Of a stretch of 32,676 nt of DNA, positions 1-7,567 are shown piece after piece (position 1 is the stretch's first letter; each line of letters starts with the position of its first letter). Position numbers and translations under genes: made by a program. The notes under the pieces are model-generated. The model made no database searches and was not told the origin of the DNA. It saw only the letters and a list, made by a program, of their open reading frames with translations. This DNA comes from JABGPL01 sp964387885 (GTDB lineage Bacteria; Electryoneota; AABM5-125-24; Hatepunaeales; Hatepunaeaceae). The DNA is taken from NCBI GenBank assembly GCA_964387885.1, contig CAYLYZ010000061.1, positions 1 through 32,676 on the forward strand. The letters are read 5' to 3'.

Positions 1-132
1 TTCGAAGGTCTCCGGAAGTCCGGATTTCACACGATTTCTCTTAATGCGATTGACTTACCATCTGGCCTTTACTATATTAGTCTTGAAAGTGCATCGTATA
101 GTTCAACGCAAAAACTGCTTTTAATCAAGTAA
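1..132 (+). CDS. C-terminal end of a T9SS type A sorting-domain protein (5' partial)
   Basis: The first 43 codons are open from the window edge and end in TAA at 130-132. The translated tail contains L-P-S-G-L-Y-Y-I-S-L followed by Q-K-L-L-L-I-K, which is the last strand and basic end of a type A sorting domain as seen in the other genes here. The N-terminal module lies outside the window, so the cargo type is unknown. The next gene starts 14 bp downstream on the same strand, so this gene probably belongs to the same transcription unit. Confidence 0.8.
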   Translation, partial: FEGLRKSGFHTISLNAIDLPSGLYYISLESASYSSTQKLLLIK

Positions 133-146
133 CTTCAGGTGGGAAA

Positions 147-1604
147 ATGTTCTTCAGGAAGTTTTGTTTAATACTTATTTTGTCGGCAATTACAAGTATA
201 GTTTTTGCCCAGCCGGGGATTGATTGGTCGCGAACATTTGGCGGTGAGGGATCTGACTGGTGTAACGACATGATCAGAACTGCCAATGGTGGTTTCGCTC
301 TGGCGGGTGGTAGTTATTCTTTTGGAATGGGAAGGAAAGCATTTTACATTGTCAAAACAAATGAGGGTGGTGAGGTACGCTGGTCAAGAGCTTATGGAGA
401 TGAAGGAAGAGCAAGCTGTCTGGCAGTTATTCAATTAGAAGATGGAGGATATGCACTTGCAGGTAACAAGGAGGGTATAGAAGAAAATGATAATAAATAT
501 CGGCTGATAAGAATCGATGATTTTGGGGAAGTACTCTGGTCAAGGGAATTTTTATTACCCGGTATCTGTTATTCACTCTGCAGAACAGCCGAAAACGGAT
601 TTCTAATGGCCGGTGTGGCAATCAGTCCCGACGGGAATGATATTGATGGTGTAATTCTCAATGTTTCGGCAGATGGTGATTCATTGTGGACACGTTACTT
701 AGGCGGCGACGGATCGGATTTTTTTAACAATGTGATTGTTACATCAGGTGGTGGGTATCTTCTGATAGGCGGGAGTGATTCATTTGAGGGAGAAGGTATT
801 GGCGGTTATTTAGTTTTACTTGACATTTATATGGAGGAACAGTGGTCGAATTGTTTTGGAGGTAACTATCGCAACTCATTTAACACTGCTGTAGAAGTAA
901 ATGATGGAGGATATGCATTAGCAGGAAACAGCTTTGAAATGGAGGATGAGAATAGTGATTGTCAAATTGTCCGAATTAATCCCGAAGGAGAATTACTGTG
1001 GAGAAGTAATTTTGGCAGCGTAGATATAGAACGGTGCAACTCAATTATTGAAACAAACGATCATTGTTTTCTCCTTGCAGGTGAGAGGGAACCTTCAAAT
1101 GATAATGATAATTCGGATATATATTTGGTTAAGTCTGACAATCGTGGTCGCGAGGTCTGGTCGGGTGTTTATGGAGGTGATGAGGACGAAGCATGCTCCT
1201 CTGTTATTCAACTTGAGAATGGTTGCTTTGTTATGGCGGGAAGAACAATGTCATATGGTGAAGGTGGGAGAGATATGTGGATGGTTAAAACCGGAGCTGA
1301 TCCGGTGAGCGTTTCAGAAAAAGATAATCGGTATCAGCCAACTGAGTTCAATTTACTCCATGCATATCCTAATCCTTTCAATGCCCAGACCATCATAACC
1401 TTCGAACTTCCGACAGCCCGTTATCTTTCCCTTTCTGTTCACGATGCGATAGGTCAGAGAGTAGGTGCCCTGGCGGATGGAAGTATGATCGCTGGACTAC
1501 AATCCATAACCTGGGATGCAAATGGATTGCCATCCGGTCTGTATTTTATTAATTTAGAGTATGCAGGAAACACAATATCAAGACAATTAGTACTTAGAAA
1601 ATAG
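147..1604 (+). CDS. T9SS cargo with W-S-R-x-F-G-G / D-G-G-Y-A-L-A-G repeats
   Basis: 485 residues. A Sec signal peptide covers about 1-21 (ends S-I-V-F-A, then Q-P-G). Residues about 26-395 hold seven repeats of roughly 50-60 residues built as W-S-R-x-F/Y-G-G, then S-V-I-Q-x-x-D-G-G-Y-x-L-A-G, then a strand ending V-K-T. Such repeats are likely blades of a beta-propeller, which is inference. The last 80 residues are a type A sorting domain (A-Y-P-N-P-F-N at its start, G-L-Y-F-I-N-L, basic C-terminus), so the protein is expected to cross the outer membrane by T9SS and be anchored or released outside. The start is supported by a purine-rich AGGTGGG just upstream. It is a paralogue of the gene at 22049. 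The ligand is unknown. The next gene follows after 24 bp. Confidence 0.85.
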   Translation: MFFRKFCLILILSAITSIVFAQPGIDWSRTFGGEGSDWCNDMIRTANGGFALAGGSYSFGMGRKAFYIVKTNEGGEVRWSRAYGDEGRASCLAVIQLEDGGYALAGNKEGIEENDNKYRLIRIDDFGEVLWSREFLLPGICYSLCRTAENGFLMAGVAISPDGNDIDGVILNVSADGDSLWTRYLGGDGSDFFNNVIVTSGGGYLLIGGSDSFEGEGIGGYLVLLDIYMEEQWSNCFGGNYRNSFNTAVEVNDGGYALAGNSFEMEDENSDCQIVRINPEGELLWRSNFGSVDIERCNSIIETNDHCFLLAGEREPSNDNDNSDIYLVKSDNRGREVWSGVYGGDEDEACSSVIQLENGCFVMAGRTMSYGEGGRDMWMVKTGADPVSVSEKDNRYQPTEFNLLHAYPNPFNAQTIITFELPTARYLSLSVHDAIGQRVGALADGSMIAGLQSITWDANGLPSGLYFINLEYAGNTISRQLVLRK

Positions 1605-1628
1605 CATCAACAAGAAAGGGAAGTTTAC

Positions 1629-2918
1629 ATGAACTGGATTAGAATAACCGTACCCTTTTTAGCACTTTTATTCTGCACGATTGTTTATGGTCGTGGCAAC
1701 GTTGAAACCGAAAGGTTCTATAGCGAATCTATGGTATCGAACACCAATATCCAGATCTACCTGCCTGAAGGATACAATTCTGATAACAATGAAGTACTCT
1801 ATCCTGTGATCTACTTCCTGCATGGTGCCGGTATGGATTACGATGATTATACACAGATTTACACCGCATTGGATACACTGATCGGGGCTGAAATAGAGCC
1901 TGTAATAGTAGTTAAACCGAGTGGACTTTTTGGGGAATATGGTCGGTTATCATGGTGGTCTGACTCCGACTTAAATGGATATGTGGAGACTTATGTTGTA
2001 GCAGATCTGGTCGAGTATGTTGAAGGACATTACAATGTAGCTTCAGAACGGTCCAAACGATGCATAATGGGACATTCTATGGGTGGATACGGTGCGATGA
2101 AGATAGCATTGAAGCATCCGGACAAGTATTGTGGAGTAGTTTCACATTCTGGAGTAGTTCATTCTACTTCCCTGATCCGGGATATTTATATCCCTGAAAT
2201 GCTGGGTGAACATGGTGGTGAAGGCCCATTTGATCCGCAAAGAGGCACATTTTCGCTGATAATCTTCAGCCTGGCAGCGGCTTTTACACCCAACTTTGAC
2301 AATGCTCCCCATCTTGTCGATTTGCCGGTTGATGATGATGGTAATATTATTGATGAGGTCTTTAACCGCTGGATTGAGGAAGATCCTTCGTGGCTGGCTT
2401 CTCAAATCGATCCGGTAGATTCACCTGCGATCTTTATAGATGCCTGTGAAAATGAAGGAGTTTTCCCGCAGCAGAATACGTTCTTTGCCGATACATTGGA
2501 TTATTACGAAATAGAACATTTGAACATGGTTTTTCCCGGAGCAGACCATCACCGGGATTTGCCGCAGCGCTATCCGGCGTCTCTCGGTTTTTTGAATGAT
2601 ATAATGAGTTCAATTTCTTCAATTGAAAATGATTATGTAAACAATTTACCAGATTGCCAGATACTGTATCCTGCTTTCCCTAATCCCTTTAATTCGACAA
2701 CCCGTATCGGATTTGATCTTCCATATACGAGTTGGATTTCCATAAAGGTCTACAATCAGCTTGGGCAAAGTGTAGCTTCACTGGCAGATGGACGACTTGA
2801 GTCTGGGCGGAATACAGTTATCTGGGATGCTGCAGAGATGTCGGCAGGGACGTATTTTGTGAAAATGAAGGATGAAAGGGGATTTGTTGGGAGCCAGAGG
2901 GTTGTTCTTTCAAAGTAG
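1629..2918 (+). CDS. Secreted putative esterase (alpha/beta hydrolase) with T9SS sorting domain
   Basis: 429 residues. The signal peptide ends near residue 20-21 (T-I-V-Y-G). The middle resembles the putative-esterase family (esterase D / antigen 85 / Fes-like, PF00756). It has F-L-H-G-A-G at about 63-68 for the oxyanion hole, the nucleophile elbow G-H-S-M-G-G with Ser150, a candidate acid in I-D-A-C-E (Asp271) and a candidate His in G-A-D-H-H (His307/308). The catalytic triad therefore appears complete. After about residue 345 comes a sorting domain (F-P-N-P-F-N-S, G-T-Y-F-V-K-M, R-V-V-L-S-K). It is the only recognisable enzyme in the window. The substrate (acyl ester, feruloyl or similar) cannot be read from sequence. 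An intergenic hairpin starts directly after the TAG stop. Confidence 0.85.
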   Translation: MNWIRITVPFLALLFCTIVYGRGNVETERFYSESMVSNTNIQIYLPEGYNSDNNEVLYPVIYFLHGAGMDYDDYTQIYTALDTLIGAEIEPVIVVKPSGLFGEYGRLSWWSDSDLNGYVETYVVADLVEYVEGHYNVASERSKRCIMGHSMGGYGAMKIALKHPDKYCGVVSHSGVVHSTSLIRDIYIPEMLGEHGGEGPFDPQRGTFSLIIFSLAAAFTPNFDNAPHLVDLPVDDDGNIIDEVFNRWIEEDPSWLASQIDPVDSPAIFIDACENEGVFPQQNTFFADTLDYYEIEHLNMVFPGADHHRDLPQRYPASLGFLNDIMSSISSIENDYVNNLPDCQILYPAFPNPFNSTTRIGFDLPYTSWISIKVYNQLGQSVASLADGRLESGRNTVIWDAAEMSAGTYFVKMKDERGFVGSQRVVLSK

Positions 2919-2939
2919 CCCGTGTTCTCCGAACACGGG
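2919..2939 (+). terminator. Stop-adjacent hairpin (CCCGTGTTC-TCC-GAACACGGG)
   Basis: Perfect 9-bp GC-rich stem with a 3-nt loop, beginning directly after the TAG of the esterase gene. No T-tract follows, so it may be a 3'-end stabiliser rather than a classical intrinsic terminator. The identical hairpin occurs at 5624-5644 after another TAG. Confidence 0.5.
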
Positions 2940-2972
2940 GAGGGTTAATAAAATAAGTGTTAATTAAATAGA

Positions 2973-3032
2973 GAATCCCGGGTTCTGTTCCTTTTAGTCA
3001 CAGCGACAAGTCGTTTGTGGAGAAGACCGGGC
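2973..3032. repeat. 60-bp structured intergenic repeat, copy 1
   Basis: Shares about 60 bp with 5703-5762, starting GAATCCCGGGTTCTGTTCC and ending GAGAAGACCGGGC. Inside it, 3004-3013 is CGAC-AA-GTCG while the second copy has CGGC-AA-GCCG, so the pair changed together. Confidence 0.7.
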
Positions 3033-3050
3033 AAAAATAACTGTGGGTGG

Positions 3051-3126
3051 CATGTCTTGCTCGCAAGACATGTTTCTCCTGTTTGTGAAAAAATGTGACG
3101 AATCATGTCTGGGTAAGACAGACATG
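3051..3126. repeat. Two short inverted repeats in the 2919-3367 intergenic region
   Basis: 3051-3072 is a perfect inverted repeat with arms CATGTCTTGC and GCAAGACATG. 3104-3126 has arms CATGTCTG and CAGACATG around a 7-nt loop. The two share the CATGTCT arm. The roughly 450-bp gap between the esterase and the next gene holds no credible gene, only such hairpins and dispersed repeats. Confidence 0.6.
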
Positions 3127-3180
3127 GCACACATTGATCAGTTAATACCAATATAAACAGTGCTACAACAATGATCTGGT

Positions 3181-3204
3181 GTGTCAGGTGAGGGCACCTG
3201 ACAC
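3181..3204 (+). repeat. Dispersed palindrome family (TGTCAGGTG-N4-CACCTGACA), copy 1
   Basis: Ten-bp perfect stem GTGTCAGGTG / CACCTGACAC with loop AGGG. The flanks (A-C-A-A-T-G-A-T-C-T-G before, CACTCAATAA after) are also shared with 5668-5691. Other copies are at 7242-7263, 7285-7304 and 9372-9393. Confidence 0.75.
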
Positions 3205-3280
3205 CACTCAATAAAGTAGGATAGGTATTCCTACCTGCCCAGTCACGCAAAGCGGGAAACTTGAAACACCATGCTGAAGA

Positions 3281-3319
3281 ATCAGTCTGTCGACTGATGG
3301 TCGGACAGGATGTTCGACC
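3281..3319. repeat. Adjacent pair of hairpins upstream of the LVIVD gene
   Basis: 3281-3298 has arms ATCAGTC and GACTGAT around TGTC. 3299-3319 has arms GGTCGGACA and TGTTCGACC (one G-T pair) around a 3-nt loop. They end about 48 bp before the chosen ATG of the downstream gene. Their role is unknown. Confidence 0.5.
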
Positions 3320-3367
3320 TACTGAGTTGGGAATAGTGCATCATTGGGGATAAAGATTAGAAGCAAC

Positions 3368-5623
3368 ATGAAAACTATTTTGACAATCGTATTATTGACC
3401 GGTGTATTCGCTACTGCATTCTGTCAGGACAGCTCTGACGTGAGTTTGATCTCCGAAACTTATGACATGTGGACAGGGTTGTGGGACCCTATCGTTATCA
3501 ATGGCTATACCTACGTGCCCTCGAATGGTGGTTTCAGGATTCTGGATGTTCGTGATGGAGAGAATTTGGAGTACGCCGGATTGCATCGTTCTCACAATTT
3601 ACGAACACCTATATCCCGTCAGGCTGGCTACGATGAACTGCTATTTACCGGAACTTATGCGTCAGGTTACGTACTGAATGATGAATGGATTGATGTGGGC
3701 GGGTGGCTCCAGATTTTTGATGTCAGCGATCCCCTCGCGCCTGATTTTCTGTCGGAAATCGGATTTAGTGGATTCACACCATCCCATATTCTACGCAGTG
3801 GTGATACTCTATTTGTAGGAGGTGACCAACATGTAATTGTCCATGGGTGGGAGTCCTGGTGGATTCCGGTCATGTATCTATTTGACATCTCAGATCCTAC
3901 ATCTCCAAATCAGCTGACGGTATTTAGATTGAATACAACCGATGGATGGCCGTTATCAATCAAATTGCGCGGTGATTTGATTTACACCGTAATCCGACAT
4001 CAACTTGAATCACCCGGGTTATGGATTGTTGATTTAAATGAACCGGAAGAACCTATGCAGGTTTCGTTGTTTGATTGGGACTGGATTATGGGAGTCGATA
4101 TATTAGATGACAACGCAGTTATCATCGGTGAAAATCCCGATCTCGCCGTAGTCGATATCTCCAATCCCGGAAACTGCGAAATCATTGGAACATTCCGAAT
4201 GGAGGGCAGGTTCGGGGAAGGTTCAGTTGTACATCTACGTGGTGTCGTAGTCTATGTCTTCAGTCAGCACGGCGTGATGTCTTTCGACCTGTCCGATCCA
4301 ACAAATCCCGGTATTATTGACGAACTCGAATTGCCCATTGGTGAATATCCTCGGTTCTGGATAGAAGACGACCGTGCCTGCACCAGTACAACAAATGGCG
4401 AGTTATTATTCCTCGATCTCTCTAATGCCGAAGACTTAAGCATCTTGAGTAGCTTCACTCCCGAGACAGGTTATTTCCGTAAAATAGCGCGCGACGACGA
4501 GCGAATGCTAATCGGCGGTAGATATGACGGTTCACCGATTGTAAATGCTGCTGATCCCCAAAATTTACTGGAGATCGGGAGTTTACCGGGTGTCTTTGCA
4601 GGTGTTAGCGACCTGCAATTAGAAAACGACATGATTTACGCTTCAGTCACGAATCATGGTTTAATGATTTTCAATGCCGTCAATCCCGATAGTGTATGGT
4701 TTGAGGGAGAGTTTCACATCCCGAATCAACGCGTCAACGGATTTGAGCTCCGTGATAATTTAGTGTATACAACTGGGTGGAGACACTTTCGAGTAGCTGA
4801 TATCTCCGATCCTTCAGACCCATTTCAGATCAGCGAGTATCCTGTTTATGCAACCGACCTGGCAATCAAGGATGATTTTGCATATTTGGGTGGGGGGTAC
4901 ATGAATGAGGTGGTTTACGAAAACGTTCATATTCTTGATGTCTCTGATTTGGACGAGATTGAAGAAATCGGTCTCTTTGAAATGGGACGTGTCAATCAGA
5001 TCGAAGTTGAAGGCGATTTGCTTTTCGTCAGTGATTTTGAAAACCAGCTTCACATCTTCGATGTCTCACATCCGGAGGAACCAGAGCGGTTAAGTATCTG
5101 GTCAGGTGACTTTCCTATCAACCGGTTCTACGTTCAAGAGCCGACTGTTTTTATTGCTGCGGGAACGGATGGAATGCGGATTGTGGATTACTCACAACCA
5201 GATCATCCGGTTGAGACTGGATTTTATGCGACAGAAGACCCGGTTCTTGATGTCAATGCAATGAGGAATGTCGTGTATGCTGTCGATGGCAGGACTCTGA
5301 AAGCGTTTGATGTCTCACGAGCGCTTGGGGTATCAAATGAGTCGGTTCGTGAACCATTTGAGTATGGGATGCTCCCCGCATATCCCAATCCTTTTAACGC
5401 CTGCACCAATATATCCATTTATCTCCCGGCATCACGCTGGATTTCACTTACAGTTCACGATGTTTTAGGGCATAAGGTTAGAATGCTTGCAAACGGGAGG
5501 TTTGAAACCGGACAGAATGTTGTGTTTTGGGATGCTGGTGGAGTTCCGTCGGGAACATATTTTGTGAAGTTGAAGGATGGGAAGGGGTATCATAGAAGTC
5601 AGAGGGTTGTGCTTTTAAGGTAG
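3368..5623 (+). CDS. LVIVD-repeat beta-propeller protein with T9SS sorting domain
   Basis: 751 residues from the ATG at 3368. An upstream in-frame TTG at 3344 would put eight charged residues before the signal peptide, so the ATG is preferred. The signal peptide is about 19 residues (ends A-T-A-F-C). The body consists of LVIVD-type repeats: a strand ending Y-V or F-V, then I-F/L-D-V/I-S-D-P-x-x-P, about 40-45 residues each. These usually build propellers on the cell surface. The mature start, Q-D-S-S-D-V-S-L-I-S, is a variant of the A-Q-D-x-E-N-I-E-L signature shared by the other LVIVD genes here. The final 80 residues form a sorting domain (A-Y-P-N-P-F-N-A, G-T-Y-F-V-K-L, R-V-V-L-L-R) most like that of the esterase at 1629. 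Both genes end in TAG followed at once by the same hairpin. Confidence 0.8.
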   Translation: MKTILTIVLLTGVFATAFCQDSSDVSLISETYDMWTGLWDPIVINGYTYVPSNGGFRILDVRDGENLEYAGLHRSHNLRTPISRQAGYDELLFTGTYASGYVLNDEWIDVGGWLQIFDVSDPLAPDFLSEIGFSGFTPSHILRSGDTLFVGGDQHVIVHGWESWWIPVMYLFDISDPTSPNQLTVFRLNTTDGWPLSIKLRGDLIYTVIRHQLESPGLWIVDLNEPEEPMQVSLFDWDWIMGVDILDDNAVIIGENPDLAVVDISNPGNCEIIGTFRMEGRFGEGSVVHLRGVVVYVFSQHGVMSFDLSDPTNPGIIDELELPIGEYPRFWIEDDRACTSTTNGELLFLDLSNAEDLSILSSFTPETGYFRKIARDDERMLIGGRYDGSPIVNAADPQNLLEIGSLPGVFAGVSDLQLENDMIYASVTNHGLMIFNAVNPDSVWFEGEFHIPNQRVNGFELRDNLVYTTGWRHFRVADISDPSDPFQISEYPVYATDLAIKDDFAYLGGGYMNEVVYENVHILDVSDLDEIEEIGLFEMGRVNQIEVEGDLLFVSDFENQLHIFDVSHPEEPERLSIWSGDFPINRFYVQEPTVFIAAGTDGMRIVDYSQPDHPVETGFYATEDPVLDVNAMRNVVYAVDGRTLKAFDVSRALGVSNESVREPFEYGMLPAYPNPFNACTNISIYLPASRWISLTVHDVLGHKVRMLANGRFETGQNVVFWDAGGVPSGTYFVKLKDGKGYHRSQRVVLLR

Positions 5624-5644
5624 CCCGTGTTCTCCGAACACGGG
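5624..5644 (+). terminator. Stop-adjacent hairpin, second copy
   Basis: Identical 9-bp stem and TCC loop to 2919-2939, again starting on the base after a TAG stop. The repetition suggests that the whole 3' end (sorting domain plus hairpin) was duplicated as a unit. Confidence 0.5.
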
Positions 5645-5667
5645 ATTTGTTATTACAATGATCTGAT

Positions 5668-5691
5668 GTGTCAGGTGAGGGCACCTGACAC
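5668..5691 (+). repeat. Dispersed palindrome family, copy 2
   Basis: Stem GTGTCAGGTG / CACCTGACAC with loop AGGG, and flanks nearly identical to copy 1 at 3181-3204. Confidence 0.75.
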
Positions 5692-5702
5692 CACTCAATA
5701 AG

Positions 5703-5762
5703 GAATCCCGGGTTCTGTTCCTTTTAGTCACAGCGGCAAGCCGATTACGGAGAAGACCGGGC
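5703..5762. repeat. 60-bp structured intergenic repeat, copy 2
   Basis: Second copy of the repeat at 2973-3032. It ends about 33 bp before the next start codon. The internal hairpin 5734-5743 is CGGC-AA-GCCG, a compensated change relative to copy 1. Confidence 0.7.
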
Positions 5763-5795
5763 TACGACACTCATATTATATTTCAGGAGTTTATT

Positions 5796-7103
5796 ATGTT
5801 GAAAAATAGTGTATTATGGTTATTCGTCCTGTACGGAACAACTCTCTTCGCGCAAAACGAGTTCCTCTGGTATCATCAATACGGTTCTGACGAGGGACGG
5901 GAATATGCCCGGTCGATAATTGAGGAAGATGATGGCAGTTTTTCAGTAATCGGTAAAACTGAAGTTACTGAAAACGGAGAAGGAGATATCCTCCTGATGA
6001 GGTTTGATCAGACTGGGGACAGCCTTCATTCAATTCAATATGATATTGGTGCAAATGATTATCCACGCGGTTCTATGAAAATCGAGGATGATTATTACAT
6101 TGGATATGGTGGCTCTCAGGATGAGGAACGGGATATATCTTATTACTGGCTATCATTGATAAATGATAATCTGGAAATTGAGGATATTTTCCTGTTCGAA
6201 GCAGAATCATGGTATGTATCAGAAGCAATCCGTACTTCTAATGGTGATTTTTTGATGGTCGGGGATGATTGTATACTCGTCTCAGATGGGGGTGAAATCC
6301 TTGCTCAACCTGATGTTGACTTTGGGACTTTACGCTCAGTTATTGAATTGGAAGAAGGCAGATTTGCAGTGCTCAGGGATGACTCCGAATATATTTTTGA
6401 ATTGAATGGAAATCTTGAAATTCAGGATACTCTTTCCTGCTGGGGAGAATCATATGACCTTATCAAAGGGGCTGATAATTCAATTTATAGAGTGTATTGG
6501 CCAGAGTGTTTATGCATCTGCAGAAATATCACAAAATATGATCTGAATTGGGAAATTCAATGGATAACCGATTCATTTGCAGGCTCCTTTAGCAGTTTAT
6601 TTGAATGTGATGATATACTATATGTAATCAATCGGGCTGACCCAGGCATGATTAGTTTCAATAAGCACAATGGGGAAGAATTGGATGGATTTAGATTTCC
6701 AATGAGGCGTGCATATTTGAGTGGCTATATCTTCAGAGAAGATGATATCGTTTGTGTAGGTGAAATAGATGAGGACATATGGATTGGAGCTCTCGACAGG
6801 AATCCGGATAAAATTACAACAGAAAACGACAGAAACGTCCCTGTTCACATGGAATTATCGGTTTATCCCAATCCATTTAACTCGACTACCACGATTAATT
6901 ATTCACTCAACCAACAATCTGAAATTGGAATCCAAATATTTAATACTGATGGTCAACTCGTTGAATTGCTGTTACATCAGGAAAGACCAGCAGGACGACA
7001 TCGTGTGGTATGGAAAGCAGGTTCAGCACCTGCTGGTTTGTATTTAGTGAGGTTAGAGACACCTCATGAAATGTATATGCGAAAAACGCTATTAATAAAG
7101 TGA
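5796..7103 (+). CDS. Propeller-like T9SS cargo protein of unknown function
   Basis: 435 residues. The signal peptide covers about 1-19 (ends T-T-L-F-A, then Q-N-E-F). The ATG has a good AGGAG a few bases upstream. The body opens with L-W-Y-H-Q-Y-G-S-D-E-G-R-E-Y-A-R-S-I-I-E-E-D-D-G-S-F-S-V-I-G-K, a degenerate form of the W-S-R-T-Y-G-G / D-G-G-Y-L-A-G repeat seen at 147 and 22049. Later repeats are weak. The last 80 residues are a sorting domain (V-Y-P-N-P-F-N-S-T-T-T, G-L-Y-L-V-R-L, K-T-L-L-I-K). The stop is TGA, and the protein ends at the normal sorting-domain length, so TGA is a true stop in this organism. A long inverted repeat follows at 7110. Confidence 0.8.
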   Translation: MLKNSVLWLFVLYGTTLFAQNEFLWYHQYGSDEGREYARSIIEEDDGSFSVIGKTEVTENGEGDILLMRFDQTGDSLHSIQYDIGANDYPRGSMKIEDDYYIGYGGSQDEERDISYYWLSLINDNLEIEDIFLFEAESWYVSEAIRTSNGDFLMVGDDCILVSDGGEILAQPDVDFGTLRSVIELEEGRFAVLRDDSEYIFELNGNLEIQDTLSCWGESYDLIKGADNSIYRVYWPECLCICRNITKYDLNWEIQWITDSFAGSFSSLFECDDILYVINRADPGMISFNKHNGEELDGFRFPMRRAYLSGYIFREDDIVCVGEIDEDIWIGALDRNPDKITTENDRNVPVHMELSVYPNPFNSTTTINYSLNQQSEIGIQIFNTDGQLVELLLHQERPAGRHRVVWKAGSAPAGLYLVRLETPHEMYMRKTLLIK

Positions 7104-7109
7104 TCTGGA

Positions 7110-7173
7110 GTAGTGAAGCCTTGCTTCGCGCTGCATAAATGTTGAAAGGCGCGAAGCAAGACTTCGTTACTAC
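7110..7173 (+). terminator. Long imperfect inverted repeat after the 5796 gene
   Basis: The left arm 7110-7131 (GTAGTGAAGCCTTGCTTCGCGC) pairs with the right arm 7149-7173, which reads as its near-complement with a few mismatches, around an approximately 17-nt loop. It lies 7 bp after the TGA and between convergent genes, so it could end transcription from the left side. No T-tract is seen. Confidence 0.5.
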
Positions 7174-7194
7174 GGGTGTTGGATATGTGATACT

Positions 7195-7304
7195 TCAAAA
7201 CTACCAAGAGCGCCTCGAAAGACACCCTTGGTCAATAGTGGTGTCAAGTGTCCTCACTTGACAAATTTATTCTCTGTGCGTGGTGTCAGGTGGGGACACC
7301 TGAC
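7195..7304 (-). repeat. Cassette-associated 3' repeat with two palindromes (copy A)
   Basis: 7195-7263 matches 9324-9393 (shared core GCCTCGAAAGAC, then C-C-x-T-G-G-T-C, then the palindrome). The palindromes are 7242-7263 (TGTCAAGTG-TCCT-CACTTGACA) and 7285-7304 (GTCAGGTG-GGGA-CACCTGAC). In the first, both arms changed (CAAGTG / CACTTG), so pairing is kept. Both lie downstream of the minus-strand mini-protein gene that ends at 7371. Confidence 0.7.
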
Positions 7305-7370
7305 GATAATGGATTTACTGTTTCTGCCAGGTTTCAAGCGAAGTGTAACCTGGCAGTTAAGTCCTGTTCT

Positions 7371-7553
7371 TTATCCAGCAGGTATTCCTGCATCACCTGA
7401 CATGCCCTGATCACCAGGTGCCATTCCACCAGGTGCCATCCCTTGTTCACCAGGTGGTGCTGGTTCCGAGTCGAATCCCTTCGCAATGTCCTCTTCATTC
7501 AGAAGATCGATTTCCTTCAGTTCAGGTTTCTCGTATGTATATATATTTTTCAT
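7371..7553 (-). CDS. Mini-protein with Y-x-x-P-x-L leader motif and Gly/Pro/Met-rich tail (copy A); possible RiPP precursor
   Basis: 60 residues. The ATG is at 7553 with AGGGGA upstream, 14 bp after the stop of the large T9SS gene, so the two are co-transcribed and probably coupled. The N-terminal half has Y-E-K-P-E-L-K-E-I-D-L-L, matching the Y-x-x-P-x-L motif that RRE domains bind in lasso and related RiPP leaders (family knowledge), followed by an acidic helix-like stretch ending A-K-G-F. The tail (residues 29-60) is rich in Gly, Pro, Ala and Met, has no Cys or Thr and only two Ser, and includes G-D-Q-G-M-S-G-D-A-G-I-P. This could equally be read as short collagen-like G-x-y triplets. There is no signal peptide. 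No maturation enzyme or transporter lies in the window, so the RiPP call is inference. The tail is identical in copy B at 9426. Confidence 0.75.
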   Translation of the reverse strand: MKNIYTYEKPELKEIDLLNEEDIAKGFDSEPAPPGEQGMAPGGMAPGDQGMSGDAGIPAG

Positions 7554-7567
7554 TATTTTGTTCCCCT

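Noticed and set aside
2960..3250. Minus-strand 96-residue frame in the 2919-3367 gap
   Set aside because: It is made of hairpin and repeat DNA shared with other gaps, and its composition is not protein-like. No start signal was seen.
3368..3424. Lipoprotein signal in the 3368 gene because of the Cys near the end of the signal peptide
   Set aside because: The residues before Cys (A-T-A-F) do not form a lipobox, and T9SS cargo normally uses signal peptidase I.
7228..7410. Plus-strand 60-residue frame beginning in the intergenic palindromes
   Set aside because: It runs through two palindromes and into the 3' end of mini-protein A on the other strand. It has no ribosome site and no similarity to the homologous stretch near copy B.
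7371..7553. Assignment of the mini-proteins as lasso peptide precursors in the strict sense
   Set aside because: There is no Thr at the usual -2 position, no clear core starting with Gly and having Asp/Glu at 7-9, and no B or C genes in the window. Only the leader motif fits.
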